A stretch of 13,419 nucleotides of DNA, taken from NCBI GenBank assembly GCA_047630355.1, contig JBLHXN010000093.1, positions 1-13,419 on the forward strand. Reading direction: 5' to 3'. Of this stretch, positions 7,061 to 13,397 are shown one piece after another. The translations under genes and the position numbers were made by a program. The DNA is from JANQUM01 sp047630355. GTDB taxonomy: Bacteria; Bacteroidota; Bacteroidia; Cytophagales; Spirosomataceae. Under the pieces are notes generated by a model. It worked only from the letters and a program-made list of their open reading frames with translations. It was not told the DNA's origin and made no database searches. Numbering within the stretch: the first letter of the stretch is position 1; the number at the start of each line of letters is the position of its first letter.

Positions 7061-7096
7061 AAAGTCGTCAATCGGTAATGGTTGGCGACTTTTTTG
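7061..7096 (+). terminator. Rho-independent terminator after the Nif3/zinc-ribbon pair
   Basis: AAAGTCGTCAA (7061-7071) pairs with TTGGCGACTTT (7082-7092) with one T-G wobble around a 10-base loop. A run of T follows. It starts 24 bases past the zinc-ribbon stop codon. Confidence 0.88.
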
Positions 7097-7155
7097 TTTA
7101 ACGACGATCAGAAAAAGACCGAATCTTAACCAACGACAAAAATGACGTATTAATT

Positions 7156-7790
7156 TTAAATATTATGGTAGCCCAGCCGTGGTTTCATTCTGCCAACGTA
7201 CATTGTGAGGTATTTTCGGTTAAGCAAATATTCGACTAATCAAACCGTCTGGTTTGTACGCCGAGGTAAAAAATAAACACCGCTGCTGCTTTTGGAATTA
7301 AGCGTAACTCCGGTTCGGATAATACCTTGACGTTCTGACAACCGTCTGTAAAGCGTTGAAGTTTTCGCTTGTACGTTGTTTTATCGGCTTCAATGTGAAA
7401 GAGCTGTTTACAGATCCCGCAAAAGTCAAAATCAAACAAGATTTTTTCAGATTCGTCTGAAATTGCCATATTATCGCACCAAATATCGAGGTGAACAATA
7501 CCGCCTGACGTATCTTCAAAATCCGCATCGTTAAAAAACGGCGGTGAACTTCGAGATGAATTGCATCTCGGCTAATTTTTCTGAAAAGTACTTCGTTAAT
7601 TGTTTGTAAGGAAACGTTGTCAGCGTAGCTTTTCCGTAAGTAGTTCGGTCAAGTTTTTTTGAAAAGGTTAGCTCATGAAATTTCGCCATACCTACGCCGA
7701 CCTGAAAATATGTCTCATCGTCCACAAACCTAACTTTATCGCCCTCGGCAAACGAAAAAAGTACCATGTAGCGAGTGCCTCCCAGCGGTT
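7156..7790 (-). pseudogene. Aminoglycoside-phosphotransferase-family kinase, decayed
   Basis: Pieces of one phosphotransferase (APH/SrkA-like fold) can be read across several frames. In order they are GTRYMVLFSFAEGDKVRFVD with VGVGMAKFHEL, FSEKLAEMQ, then HLEVHRRF, NDADFEDTSGGIVHLDIWCD with DNMAISDE and LFDFDFCG, HIEADKTTYKRKLQRF, FYLGVQTRRFD, and finally YLTMYVGRMKP to a stop at 7156. HLDIWCDN and DFDF are the catalytic-loop and metal-binding motifs. Two single-base losses (near 7560 and in the T-run near 7534) take the reading through all three frames. About 15 residues are missing after DFDFCG, a TGA ends the frame after RRFD, and another base is lost near 7215. The N-terminal third is gone. 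The substrate of the intact ancestor is unknown. One homopolymer slip could be a sequencing error, but the combined damage indicates a true pseudogene. Confidence 0.78.
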
Positions 7791-7886
7791 TACATCCGTG
7801 AGGAAATTCCAAACTTTTTTCTGCGAATTGTTAATTGAAATTGAACAAGAAAAGTGATAGTTTATCTGTTCTGTTACTAAAATCAT
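7791..7886 (-). pseudogene. 5' fragment of an SRPBCC/START-like protein gene
   Basis: From an ATG at 7886 the minus strand encodes MILVTEQINYHFSCSISINN followed by SQKKVWNFLTDVNRWEA. This is the characteristic first strand and helices of SRPBCC (polyketide-cyclase/START-like) lipid- or ligand-binding proteins, in which IxAspxxVWxxLTDxxRW is common. Family sequence then stops, and the phosphotransferase relic starts in another frame within a few codons. About 110 residues of the expected domain are absent. The boundary near 7790 is approximate. A chance resemblance is possible since only about 30 residues are seen. Confidence 0.5.
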
Positions 7887-8009
7887 CGTTGTAATCTTTG
7901 ATTGAAAAGCAAAAATCGAAAAGAAGATAGGCACGCAACTGCACCTAAGTTAACTTCGCGTTTTTTAATCAATTAATTATTCACAGAAATTGCTTCTCAT
8001 TGCCGGTTA

Positions 8010-9203
8010 CTAAATTCGTTTTACTGTTCCTTGTCTTCCCGCTTCGAGTCCCATAAAAAGTTTTATAACTGCAACAATTATCAGGGCGATAATCAAGTAA
8101 TCCCAACTTCCGGTATAGTCAAATAAACTTCCAATCAGTACCGGACCAGAAGCCGCGATGAAGTAACCTACGGATTGTGCCATTCCGGATAACTCGGTGG
8201 TTGTTTCGATATCGCCGGCACGAAGCACGAGAAATAATAAAGCTAAACCGAAAGAGCCTCCTAAAACAAAACCGAGGGCTGAAATCCAAATCCATTCTGA
8301 ACCAAAATTAAAGAGTAACAGTCCGAGTAAACTTAAAATTTCTAACGCGATTAAAAAGGCAACTGTTGAGCGTTGGTTTTTCTGTTTTCCCGCAAAAAAA
8401 GGAATAAGCATAGAACCCAAAATTCCTGTTGCCTGCGATAACGAAAGCATCCATCCCGCAAATTCATTATCGTACCCTCTGCTTATTAAAAGGGCGGGTA
8501 GCCACGCCAAGACCACGTAAAAAGTAAAGGACTGCAAGCCCATAAATAGAGCAACTTTCCACGCCAATCTTTGTTGCATCATGTTCCTCATCGAGTGCAA
8601 GAAATTCCTGTTTGACTTTACTCTTTTCAGCCGCCATAATTGCGGAATCCAGACACAAAATGCAATGAACGAAAGTGCCGCCCATATCCGTAACGAGCCT
8701 CGCCAGCCCAAGCCAAACTCATGAGCAAGCGGCACACTTATTCCCGCCGCTAACGCAGCCCCAATTGACATGGTGCTTGAATACAAACTGGTGATTATTC
8801 CGGAGTTAGTGGGGAAACTTTGTTTTGTCAACGTCGGGAGCAATACGTTTCCGAAAGCAATGGCAATTCCTAAAAGTAGTGTGCCAATGTAAAGAGCGGG
8901 AAGCCAGGACATGGAGCGAATTAAAACCCCCGCCGTCAGTAAGATTAACGCCGCAAATAACACCCGACCGATACCAAATTTCTTGGTGAATACTGGTGCC
9001 AGCATCGAGACAATTGCAAAGGCAATGAGTGGTAAAGTGGTTAGGAACCCCAAAAGGAGATTGCTCAAGCCCGTACTTTCTTCGATATCACTTACTAAAG
9101 GACCGATACTTGCTAATGTAGGACGCAAGTTGACCGCGATGAGCAAAATTCCGACAAGTAATAATGTCTTTTTTTTCTTTTGGGGAGTATCGATTTTGAC
9201 CAA
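8010..9203 (-). CDS. MFS transporter, CynX/NimT family
   Basis: A 397-residue inner-membrane protein with about 12 predicted hydrophobic helices. VNLRPTLASIGPLVSDIE (24-41) in the first helix and loop, and GIAIAFGNVLLPTLTKQSFP (112-131), are signatures of the CynX/NimT branch of the major facilitator superfamily. That branch includes cyanate- and 2-nitroimidazole-related transporters; the substrate here is unknown and an efflux role is inference. No ATG is available at the N-terminus: the upstream in-frame TGA and the family start leave a TTG at 9203 (followed by GTC AAA ATC). A TAATTTTG box just upstream gives it a possible promoter of its own. Downstream lies only the decayed kinase relic. 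Confidence 0.88.
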   Translation of the reverse strand: MVKIDTPQKKKKTLLLVGILLIAVNLRPTLASIGPLVSDIEESTGLSNLLLGFLTTLPLIAFAIVSMLAPVFTKKFGIGRVLFAALILLTAGVLIRSMSWLPALYIGTLLLGIAIAFGNVLLPTLTKQSFPTNSGIITSLYSSTMSIGAALAAGISVPLAHEFGLGWRGSLRIWAALSFIAFCVWIPQLWRLKRVKSNRNFLHSMRNMMQQRLAWKVALFMGLQSFTFYVVLAWLPALLISRGYDNEFAGWMLSLSQATGILGSMLIPFFAGKQKNQRSTVAFLIALEILSLLGLLLFNFGSEWIWISALGFVLGGSFGLALLFLVLRAGDIETTTELSGMAQSVGYFIAASGPVLIGSLFDYTGSWDYLIIALIIVAVIKLFMGLEAGRQGTVKRI

Positions 9204-9217
9204 GGCTATTTTTTTGG

Positions 9218-9225
9218 CAAAATTA
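9218..9225 (-). promoter_or_regulatory. Candidate -7 box for the MFS transporter gene
   Basis: TAATTTTG on the minus strand fits TAnnTTTG and ends 14 bases before the TTG start codon. No convincing TTG sits 19-21 bases further upstream, so this is a single-element match. Confidence 0.35.
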
Positions 9226-9262
9226 CAAAATCAATGATGTAAATAACTATTTCGGAAGTTGT

Positions 9263-10114
9263 TCATAGTTTCTTCAAACCATCTAAGTTGGCTCTCAAAA
9301 TTATTTCAACGTCTGCATCACCCACGTGGCCCAAAATACCAAAATCACCTACGTATCCTTTCTCAAGTAGAGTATCAATCATTATTTTCTCATAATCACC
9401 TTCTCCGATCGTAAGAATTTTGGGTCCTCCTTTTCTTAGACCGTTTAGGTTTACACTCCAAAGGTGGGGCAACATCATTGTTGCCATTTCCGGAAAACTG
9501 TCTATTTGTTTATGGGCGTGGTGGAAGTTGTAAATTAAGCCCAAGTCTTCTTTAGGTAAAGCCGCAATTAGTTTTAGTTGGTTCTTGGGCTCGCCAAACC
9601 AGTCTCCGTGATTGTACAACGCTACTTTGCAACCCAACGCATTCGCCCGTTGACTTAAATATTCAATCATTGCCGCCCCTTTTTTGACCGCTTCCGAATC
9701 AGATAAACCATCGAAAAAGTTAGCATTAAAACTTACCCATATCTGCCCTTTGTAATTAACTTCTTTTACTACGTCAAAGACTTTTTGGTTAGAACGGTTT
9801 AGTCCATCTGTCGAGTCCCAATTATCGTCAATCCACATCCACACCGAAATTATCTCTACGTCATTTTGCTTGGCAAGTGTTAATTCTTCCGCCATCGTAG
9901 CGAGGTGTTTTTCTCGCCAATCGTACGCGTATTTATTTATACCCAATCCTTTGAGCATATTTATCCTTTCCTCCGGCAATCGTTTTACGCTGTCATACGG
10001 CACAATGCACCACGCGTAAATTTTATCGGTGTCAATTAGCTGTGTACCACTTTGTGCTTTACACGCAGCGGTCAGCAAAAATACTCCAATAAGCAGTGTT
10101 ACCAAGTACTTCAT
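9263..10114 (-). CDS. Exported sugar phosphate isomerase/epimerase-like TIM-barrel protein
   Basis: A 283-residue protein. Residues 1-18 (MKYLVTLLIGVFLLTAAC) form a signal peptide with a possible lipobox TAAC, making C18 a candidate lipidation site; cleavage before Q21 by signal peptidase I is the alternative. The remainder resembles the xylose-isomerase-like (AP_endonuc_2) TIM barrel. It has strand motifs KYAYDWREKHL, EIISVWMWIDDNWD, GCKVALYNHGDWFGEP (161-176, candidate metal and substrate site), GLIYNFHHAH (192-201) and the C-terminal GHVGDADVEIIL (262-273). Bacteroidota carry many exported members, often with sugar-related roles, but the substrate cannot be told here. The MFS gene starts 59 bases downstream on the same strand, so partial co-transcription is possible. 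Confidence 0.8.
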   Translation of the reverse strand: MKYLVTLLIGVFLLTAACKAQSGTQLIDTDKIYAWCIVPYDSVKRLPEERINMLKGLGINKYAYDWREKHLATMAEELTLAKQNDVEIISVWMWIDDNWDSTDGLNRSNQKVFDVVKEVNYKGQIWVSFNANFFDGLSDSEAVKKGAAMIEYLSQRANALGCKVALYNHGDWFGEPKNQLKLIAALPKEDLGLIYNFHHAHKQIDSFPEMATMMLPHLWSVNLNGLRKGGPKILTIGEGDYEKIMIDTLLEKGYVGDFGILGHVGDADVEIILRANLDGLKKL

Positions 10115-10233
10115 AATAGGTTACTTTTTGATTCTATCGCAGACGATTATGTACGCAATGTAGTCATTATAAACCTGAGTGTATTAAGTTAGTGAAGCTG
10201 ATGTTCAGGTGTTTCGCAACTGATTTATCCAGT

Positions 10234-11346
10234 TCAGAACTCTCTAATTACCAATTCTTTAGCGGGTTCGTTACCACGAATTATCTCAAAATCTATAACT
10301 CCCAAGACCAGTCCTTCTTCGGTAGTTACTTTCACCTGCCATAATCCTGGCTTTACGTTATTCTTATACGTGTAACCACGATAACCGTCATCTCGACCTC
10401 CACTGATGTCAAAGCCAATGTTATCGGCGGTTTCCCATTTTTTGCTTTTGCCGTTGTACCATCTCCAGCGATGAAAAATCTCTTTTTTAATATCTGTCGG
10501 GGCAAATATTGAGGTGAATGCGTATACATTTTCACCGGGCTTGTGAGAAAGTTGCAACTGGTGTTCCCGCCAAAAGATGTACCATTCGTCGGTTTCGTAA
10601 GTGACAAGGTATTTATTCTTAACTACTTGCACATGGTGTGCCGCAATGCCATGCTGCAACGCAAGCGGTACCGGAGGAATGAGCTTGAAATAGTAAAACA
10701 CATTAATGGTGGCGTAAATCAGGAGCACAAGGCAAACCATTTTACTGATACGAATTTCCGCTCGTGTGCTCGGACTTATCCAGTAAATAATGATGATGAA
10801 CAGTAACGTGAGTACTAAACTTATTAAACCCGAAACAATGAATATATGGGTGTTCATCTCCTTTATAAAAACGGGAATGATGAACGTAAAAAAGGTAAAA
10901 CTTACAAAAAAGTAGAGGCCGAATTGCAGGTATTTATTAGAAATTCGTTCTTTGAGAAATTCGTTGGCACAAAGTAAGACGACCAAAATCAGAAAGAAAG
11001 ACATCGTGCGAGACATTGAAACGCTTCGCGAAAAGTAAATGACAAACGCACTGGAAAGCCCACCGAAGAAAAACTGGATGGCAAGCGGGAAGTAAAGTTC
11101 GTAACGTTCGAGAATCGTGTTTTTCCATTTACCGTCGCCTGCCAAATTGTAGAGGTAGAGCGTTGCGGTCAACGAGGTCATGTACAGACACAAAACGACC
11201 AAATCGTACAAGCGGTCAATTCTGCCGAGCGTGAACGAATCAAAGATAAATCCACCAGCAAAGAAGGCGAACGCGGCGTATTTCTCGTGCTTCTTAATAT
11301 AGCTTCTGAAAGCACTGTTTTTAAACCGAGCAATGGCTCTTTTCAT
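10234..11346 (-). CDS. Polytopic membrane protein with C-terminal DUF2914-type domain
   Basis: A 370-residue protein of unknown function. About seven hydrophobic segments occupy residues 24-222 (roughly 24-40, 47-67, 84-105, 113-128, 139-161, 166-190, 202-222). A soluble domain of about 145 residues follows. Its distal part contains AFTSIFAPTDIKKEIFHRW, then RWYNGKSKKWETADNIGFDI, the Gly/Arg-rich turn SGGRDDGYRGYTYKN, and KPGLWQVKVTTEEGLVLG. This matches the look of DUF2914, a small beta-sandwich domain with a conserved W-x-V-x-V strand. The soluble domain follows the last helix; its side of the membrane depends on the helix count. The ATG at 11346 follows the end of the transposase relic by 18 bases, and a candidate promoter box lies inside that relic. 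No enzymatic motif was seen. Confidence 0.82.
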   Translation of the reverse strand: MKRAIARFKNSAFRSYIKKHEKYAAFAFFAGGFIFDSFTLGRIDRLYDLVVLCLYMTSLTATLYLYNLAGDGKWKNTILERYELYFPLAIQFFFGGLSSAFVIYFSRSVSMSRTMSFFLILVVLLCANEFLKERISNKYLQFGLYFFVSFTFFTFIIPVFIKEMNTHIFIVSGLISLVLTLLFIIIIYWISPSTRAEIRISKMVCLVLLIYATINVFYYFKLIPPVPLALQHGIAAHHVQVVKNKYLVTYETDEWYIFWREHQLQLSHKPGENVYAFTSIFAPTDIKKEIFHRWRWYNGKSKKWETADNIGFDISGGRDDGYRGYTYKNNVKPGLWQVKVTTEEGLVLGVIDFEIIRGNEPAKELVIREF

Positions 11347-11364
11347 GGAGAGTTTTGGATGGAA

Positions 11365-11607
11365 TTAATCGTAAAAATCAAAGATATACTCATCTTTGAA
11401 CTCAACCTCAAATTTCTGCAACATATTTAAGTATTCCTCTTTAAACGTTCGTGTTTTGTGATGTTCTTCTTGATTCATGATGTAACTTATCACGTCATTA
11501 CGCTGAGAACGAGCGTACGAAAATGCATAATAACCTTCCTGCTATTGAAATTTACCTTTTACAGCGAAAACACAATGGATATTTATTTGTGAATAGGTAT
11601 TTGCCAT
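11365..11607 (-). pseudogene. tnpA: IS200/IS605-type (Y1) transposase, internally deleted
   Basis: The minus strand reads MANTYSQINIHCVFAVKG, the opening of Bacteroidota IS200-type TnpA. It goes straight on to KFQ, a TAG stop (where a Trp codon is expected), then QEGYYAFSYARSQRNDVISY, IMNQEEHHKTRTFKEEYLNM and LQKFEVEFKDEYIFDFYD with TAA at 11365. The family length is about 150 residues; only 80 codons remain. Roughly 70 codons in the middle, including the His-x-His metal-binding motif, are deleted without loss of frame, joining VKG directly to KFQ. The C-terminal helix with the likely catalytic tyrosine (DVISYIMNQ) is kept. The element cannot make an active single-strand transposase itself. 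REP-like palindromes lie just 5' of it. Confidence 0.9.
11379..11386 (-). promoter_or_regulatory. Candidate -7 box for the DUF2914 gene inside the transposase relic
   Basis: TATCTTTG on the minus strand fits TAnnTTTG and ends 32 bases before the ATG at 11346. A TTTG 22 bases further upstream could be the -33 element; the spacing is a little long. Confidence 0.35.
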
Positions 11608-11690
11608 AATTACGATTTGATTTTCCTATTTCCTTTGTTTGTTTCTACCAAATGTTCACGCCTACGGTATTTTCGTTTGCACGTTTTATC

Positions 11691-11760
11691 CTCGTTCTAC
11701 CAAATGGTTATGCCTAAGGTATTTGTAAAGCCACAGTTTGGCGGACTTTTGGCAGAAAAT
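11691..11760. repeat. Long (B-type) repeat unit, copy 1
   Basis: A 70-base unit starting CTCGTTCTACCAAATGG and ending GGCAGAAAAT. It carries the core ATGCCTAAGGTATTTG, which is identical in copy 2. Confidence 0.75.
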
Positions 11761-11821
11761 TGCTATAAATTTGTTCTTTTATCGAAAGATTGTGCCTGCG
11801 GCATTTTATTTCTTCGTTATT

Positions 11822-11891
11822 CTCGTTCTCCCAAATAGTCATGCCTAAGGTATTTGCAAAGTCACAGCTTAGCGAGGTTTTGGTAGAAAAC
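11822..11891. repeat. Long (B-type) repeat unit, copy 2
   Basis: A 70-base unit starting CTCGTTCTCCCAAATAG and ending GGTAGAAAAC. It differs from copy 1 at roughly a dozen positions, most of them transitions, suggesting an old duplication. Confidence 0.75.
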
Positions 11892-11899
11892 AGATTGAT

Positions 11900-11917
11900 A
11901 AAAAGTCCTATCAGGAC
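11900..11917 (-). terminator. Weak terminator-like hairpin
   Basis: On the minus strand GTCCT-GAT-AGGAC is followed directly by TTTTT. The stem is only 5 bp, so termination is uncertain; it may equally be another degenerate palindrome of the neighbouring array. Confidence 0.3.
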
Positions 11918-11925
11918 GACCTTTT

Positions 11926-12130
11926 ATAGCTCATATTAGTGAGAAAGTTTTATCATAAAGGTACTACAACGAAAGCGAAGAAGATAACGACGCCAAATGC
12001 TTTAAGGCGACTTTGAGAAGGAGCAGGTAAATATCACTTGCTAACAAACGTTCTACCTGAGGTATTTTAAAACTATAGCGATGGGAGAGGAGTTTGATGA
12101 AATTAATTGTAAAGTGACGCTCAACGTTCT
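11926..12130. other. Non-coding spacer with one more palindromic core
   Basis: No believable coding frame was found here. The only structure seen is TACCTGAGGTA at 12054-12064, an 11-base palindrome with sequence TTCT before and TTTTAAAAC after it. That resembles the cores of the upstream array and could be an isolated fifth copy. The rest shows nothing recognisable. Confidence 0.4.
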
Positions 12131-12168
12131 GTGTATGGTGCGTATCCCGAATGGTATCGACTATACAC
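12131..12168. repeat. Imperfect 38-base hairpin just before the group II intron-like RNA
   Basis: GTGTATGGTGCGTATCC folds back on TGGTATCGACTATACAC with wobble pairs and a small internal loop. It ends 2 bases before the proposed intron 5' end. Confidence 0.5.
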
Positions 12169-12170
12169 CT

Positions 12171-12628
12171 GTGTGTGCCTTGAATGGCGAATATAGTTCT
12201 TAAAAGGAACAATCCAAAGGGTGTAAGACTGGGCGTCCCCGCCGGATGAGGTAACACAACTTGTCCCGACTTTTCGGGATGCTGCCGAAGTCCAAAACTC
12301 TGAAAAGAGGCAGTACCAAAATAGTAGATGTAGCAGGGATAGACAAAAGGATATTCGCCTTACCGAGGGAGGTCTCTGTCAAAAAAAAAACAACAACAAC
12401 AGAGAAGTCACGGGGCCGTCCGTGCGGCAGGACGATAATGGGCAACTACTCAAAGCCCTATTTTAAAGATAACCATTACACTTGAACGGCTGCCAAAAAG
12501 GGGGTACGAACGTATGTTGGATTATTACCACCGTTTACAACCAGAGATTCAGTGAACTGTTGTATACGAGACGGGGTCGCCGAGACCCGTACTCCATCAG
12601 TTATAACTGGTGGAGCCGTCTACTCGAT
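12171..12628 (+). ncRNA. Group II intron-like RNA without reverse transcriptase, damaged
   Basis: The plus strand opens with GTGTG, as group II introns do (GUGYG). Strongly structured, non-coding sequence follows: GTCCCGA/TCGGGAT hairpin (12263-12280), GAGGCAGTACCAAAATAGTA, an A-rich 19-base loop closed by TCTCTGT/ACAGAGA (12373-12405), and GGGC/GCCC near 12440-12456. The 3' part has GAACTGTTGTATACGAGAC (12554-12572) like the 5' strand of domain V. A 10-bp hairpin TCCATCAGTT/AACTGGTGGA (12593-12614) in the place of domain VI comes next, then GCCGTCTACTCGAT, close to the 3' ends of many bacterial group II introns. The intron-encoded reverse transcriptase/maturase expected in domain IV is absent. 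The domain V 3' strand appears altered by an inserted repeat of GAGAC, so catalysis is unlikely. Boundaries are approximate. The assignment rests on end motifs and my recall of family sequence, not a covariance search. Confidence 0.6.
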
Positions 12629-12683
12629 GTGTGCATTATTGCTTTAATTTTATAATCTAGACTGTATCTATTTCAATAGTATG

Positions 12684-13229
12684 TTAGTTAGGGTCAAATA
12701 ATACTGAAGGAGGTTGCCAAGTTATTGTATCGCCAATAATACCACGAGTAGTACTACTTACCTCCATCCATATTGGGGAAACTTTAATTAAAAGATAATC
12801 TTCTGTTTTGTTTGGGTAAAAGTCCTCCCATTCATCCTTCCATCGCTTTTCTTTTTCCTTTTGATCATCTACTAATTGAGCAATTCCATGAATCATAACA
12901 TACCCTGAAGCATTACTATCTAAATAATATAAAGTTACTCTGGGGTCCTTGTTAATTTGATTTACTTTTCTGCTTTTTGCGTTGGTACCAAACCAGACAG
13001 TAAAATCACTTTCCGGAGTAAATGGATCCATTGCTCTGACCCTGGGACGACCTTCTTCATCTAAAGTGATTAGAGCACAAGTACCTGCTGCAATCATTAT
13101 TTCTTTTGCCGCGTTAATTAAATCATTATTTGTCGAAGTTATTGGTTCTATTTTTTGATTGAAACCAGTGAACGGTATTAAAAGAAGAATTAGGAATATT
13201 ATAGAGATGGATTTTCGTAATGTTTTCAT
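12684..13229 (-). CDS. Exported pyridoxamine 5'-phosphate oxidase-like (split-barrel FMN-fold) protein
   Basis: A 181-residue protein. Residues 1-25 (positive start, then ISIIFLILLLIPFTGFNQ) form a probable signal peptide, cleaved before or near Q25. The mature part is a PNPOx-like split barrel: AAGTCALITLDEEGRPRVRA (47-66), FTVWFGTNAKSRKVNQI (76-92), DPRVTLYYLD (95-104), GYVMIHGIAQLVDD (109-122), and WMEVSS (154-159). This resembles the general-stress-protein-26 group, whose members bind FMN, F420 or haem; which cofactor applies here cannot be read. True PNPOx substrate residues are not evident, so vitamin B6 synthesis is not implied. Export is unusual for this fold. No promoter box of the TAnnTTTG type was found upstream; the next gene to the right ends at a terminator near 13370-13397, so this gene is probably transcribed alone. 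Confidence 0.83.
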   Translation of the reverse strand: MKTLRKSISIIFLILLLIPFTGFNQKIEPITSTNNDLINAAKEIMIAAGTCALITLDEEGRPRVRAMDPFTPESDFTVWFGTNAKSRKVNQINKDPRVTLYYLDSNASGYVMIHGIAQLVDDQKEKEKRWKDEWEDFYPNKTEDYLLIKVSPIWMEVSSTTRGIIGDTITWQPPSVLFDPN

Positions 13230-13297
13230 TTCTTCATTTTGTTAAGTCTTAGTTTCTTTATTTGATTACTTTTAATTCTAATGAAATTACCGCTAAC

Positions 13298-13334
13298 GTT
13301 TAATGTATGAGCAGTAGCGGATTAAGAATCCACT
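13298..13334. repeat. Possible half of a Bacteroidota intergenic hairpin repeat
   Basis: The stretch contains AACGTTTAATGTATGAGC followed by AGTAGCGGATT-AAG-AATCCACT, where GGATT pairs with AATCC. Long hairpins of the form AACGTT...GCGGATT/AATCCGC...AACGTT recur between genes in many Bacteroidota; here the second arm is degraded after AATCC. The identification is from memory of such repeats. Confidence 0.3.
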
Positions 13335-13365
13335 AACTTTTCGGAAACCAAGATACTTAATTAAA

Positions 13366-13397
13366 TACAAAAACGGTTTGAGATCGCTCTCAAACCG
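13366..13397 (-). terminator. Rho-independent terminator of a gene beyond the right edge
   Basis: CGGTTTGAGA (13374-13383) pairs perfectly with TCTCAAACCG (13388-13397) around a TCGC loop. On the minus strand the stem is followed by TTTTTGTATT. It therefore ends a minus-strand transcript entering from the right. Confidence 0.85.

Larger units (their letters stand above)
11645..11891. repeat. REP-like palindromic repeat array, A-B-A-B order
   Basis: Four related units share a palindromic core of the form TGCC-NNN-GGCA (variants CGCCTACGGTA, TGCCTAAGGTA, TGCCTGCGGCA, TGCCTAAGGTA). Each is preceded by a variant of ACCAAATG or CGAAAGAT and followed by an A/T run. Units one and three (near 11647 and 11782) are short. 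Units two and four (11691-11760 and 11822-11891) are longer and about 80% alike over 70 bases, offset by 131 bases. The array lies next to the 5' end of the transposase relic, as REP sequences lie next to REP-associated tyrosine transposases. Confidence 0.7.

Noticed and set aside
10353..10607. Overlapping open frames on both strands in the DUF2914 region
   Set aside because: They are shadows of the real gene in other frames; the main frame holds clear domain motifs.
11617..11838. A 73-codon plus-strand open frame
   Set aside because: It runs through the palindromic repeat array; its residues simply follow the repeated DNA and show no family character.
11641..11900. CRISPR array
   Set aside because: The units alternate between two types, differ in length and sequence, contain their own palindromes, and have no regular unique spacers; no cas gene is near.
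12261..12485. A 74-codon plus-strand open frame starting MSRLFGMLPKSK
   Set aside because: It lies wholly inside the structured intron-like RNA, has low-complexity Lys/Thr runs from the A-rich loop, and no recognisable domain.
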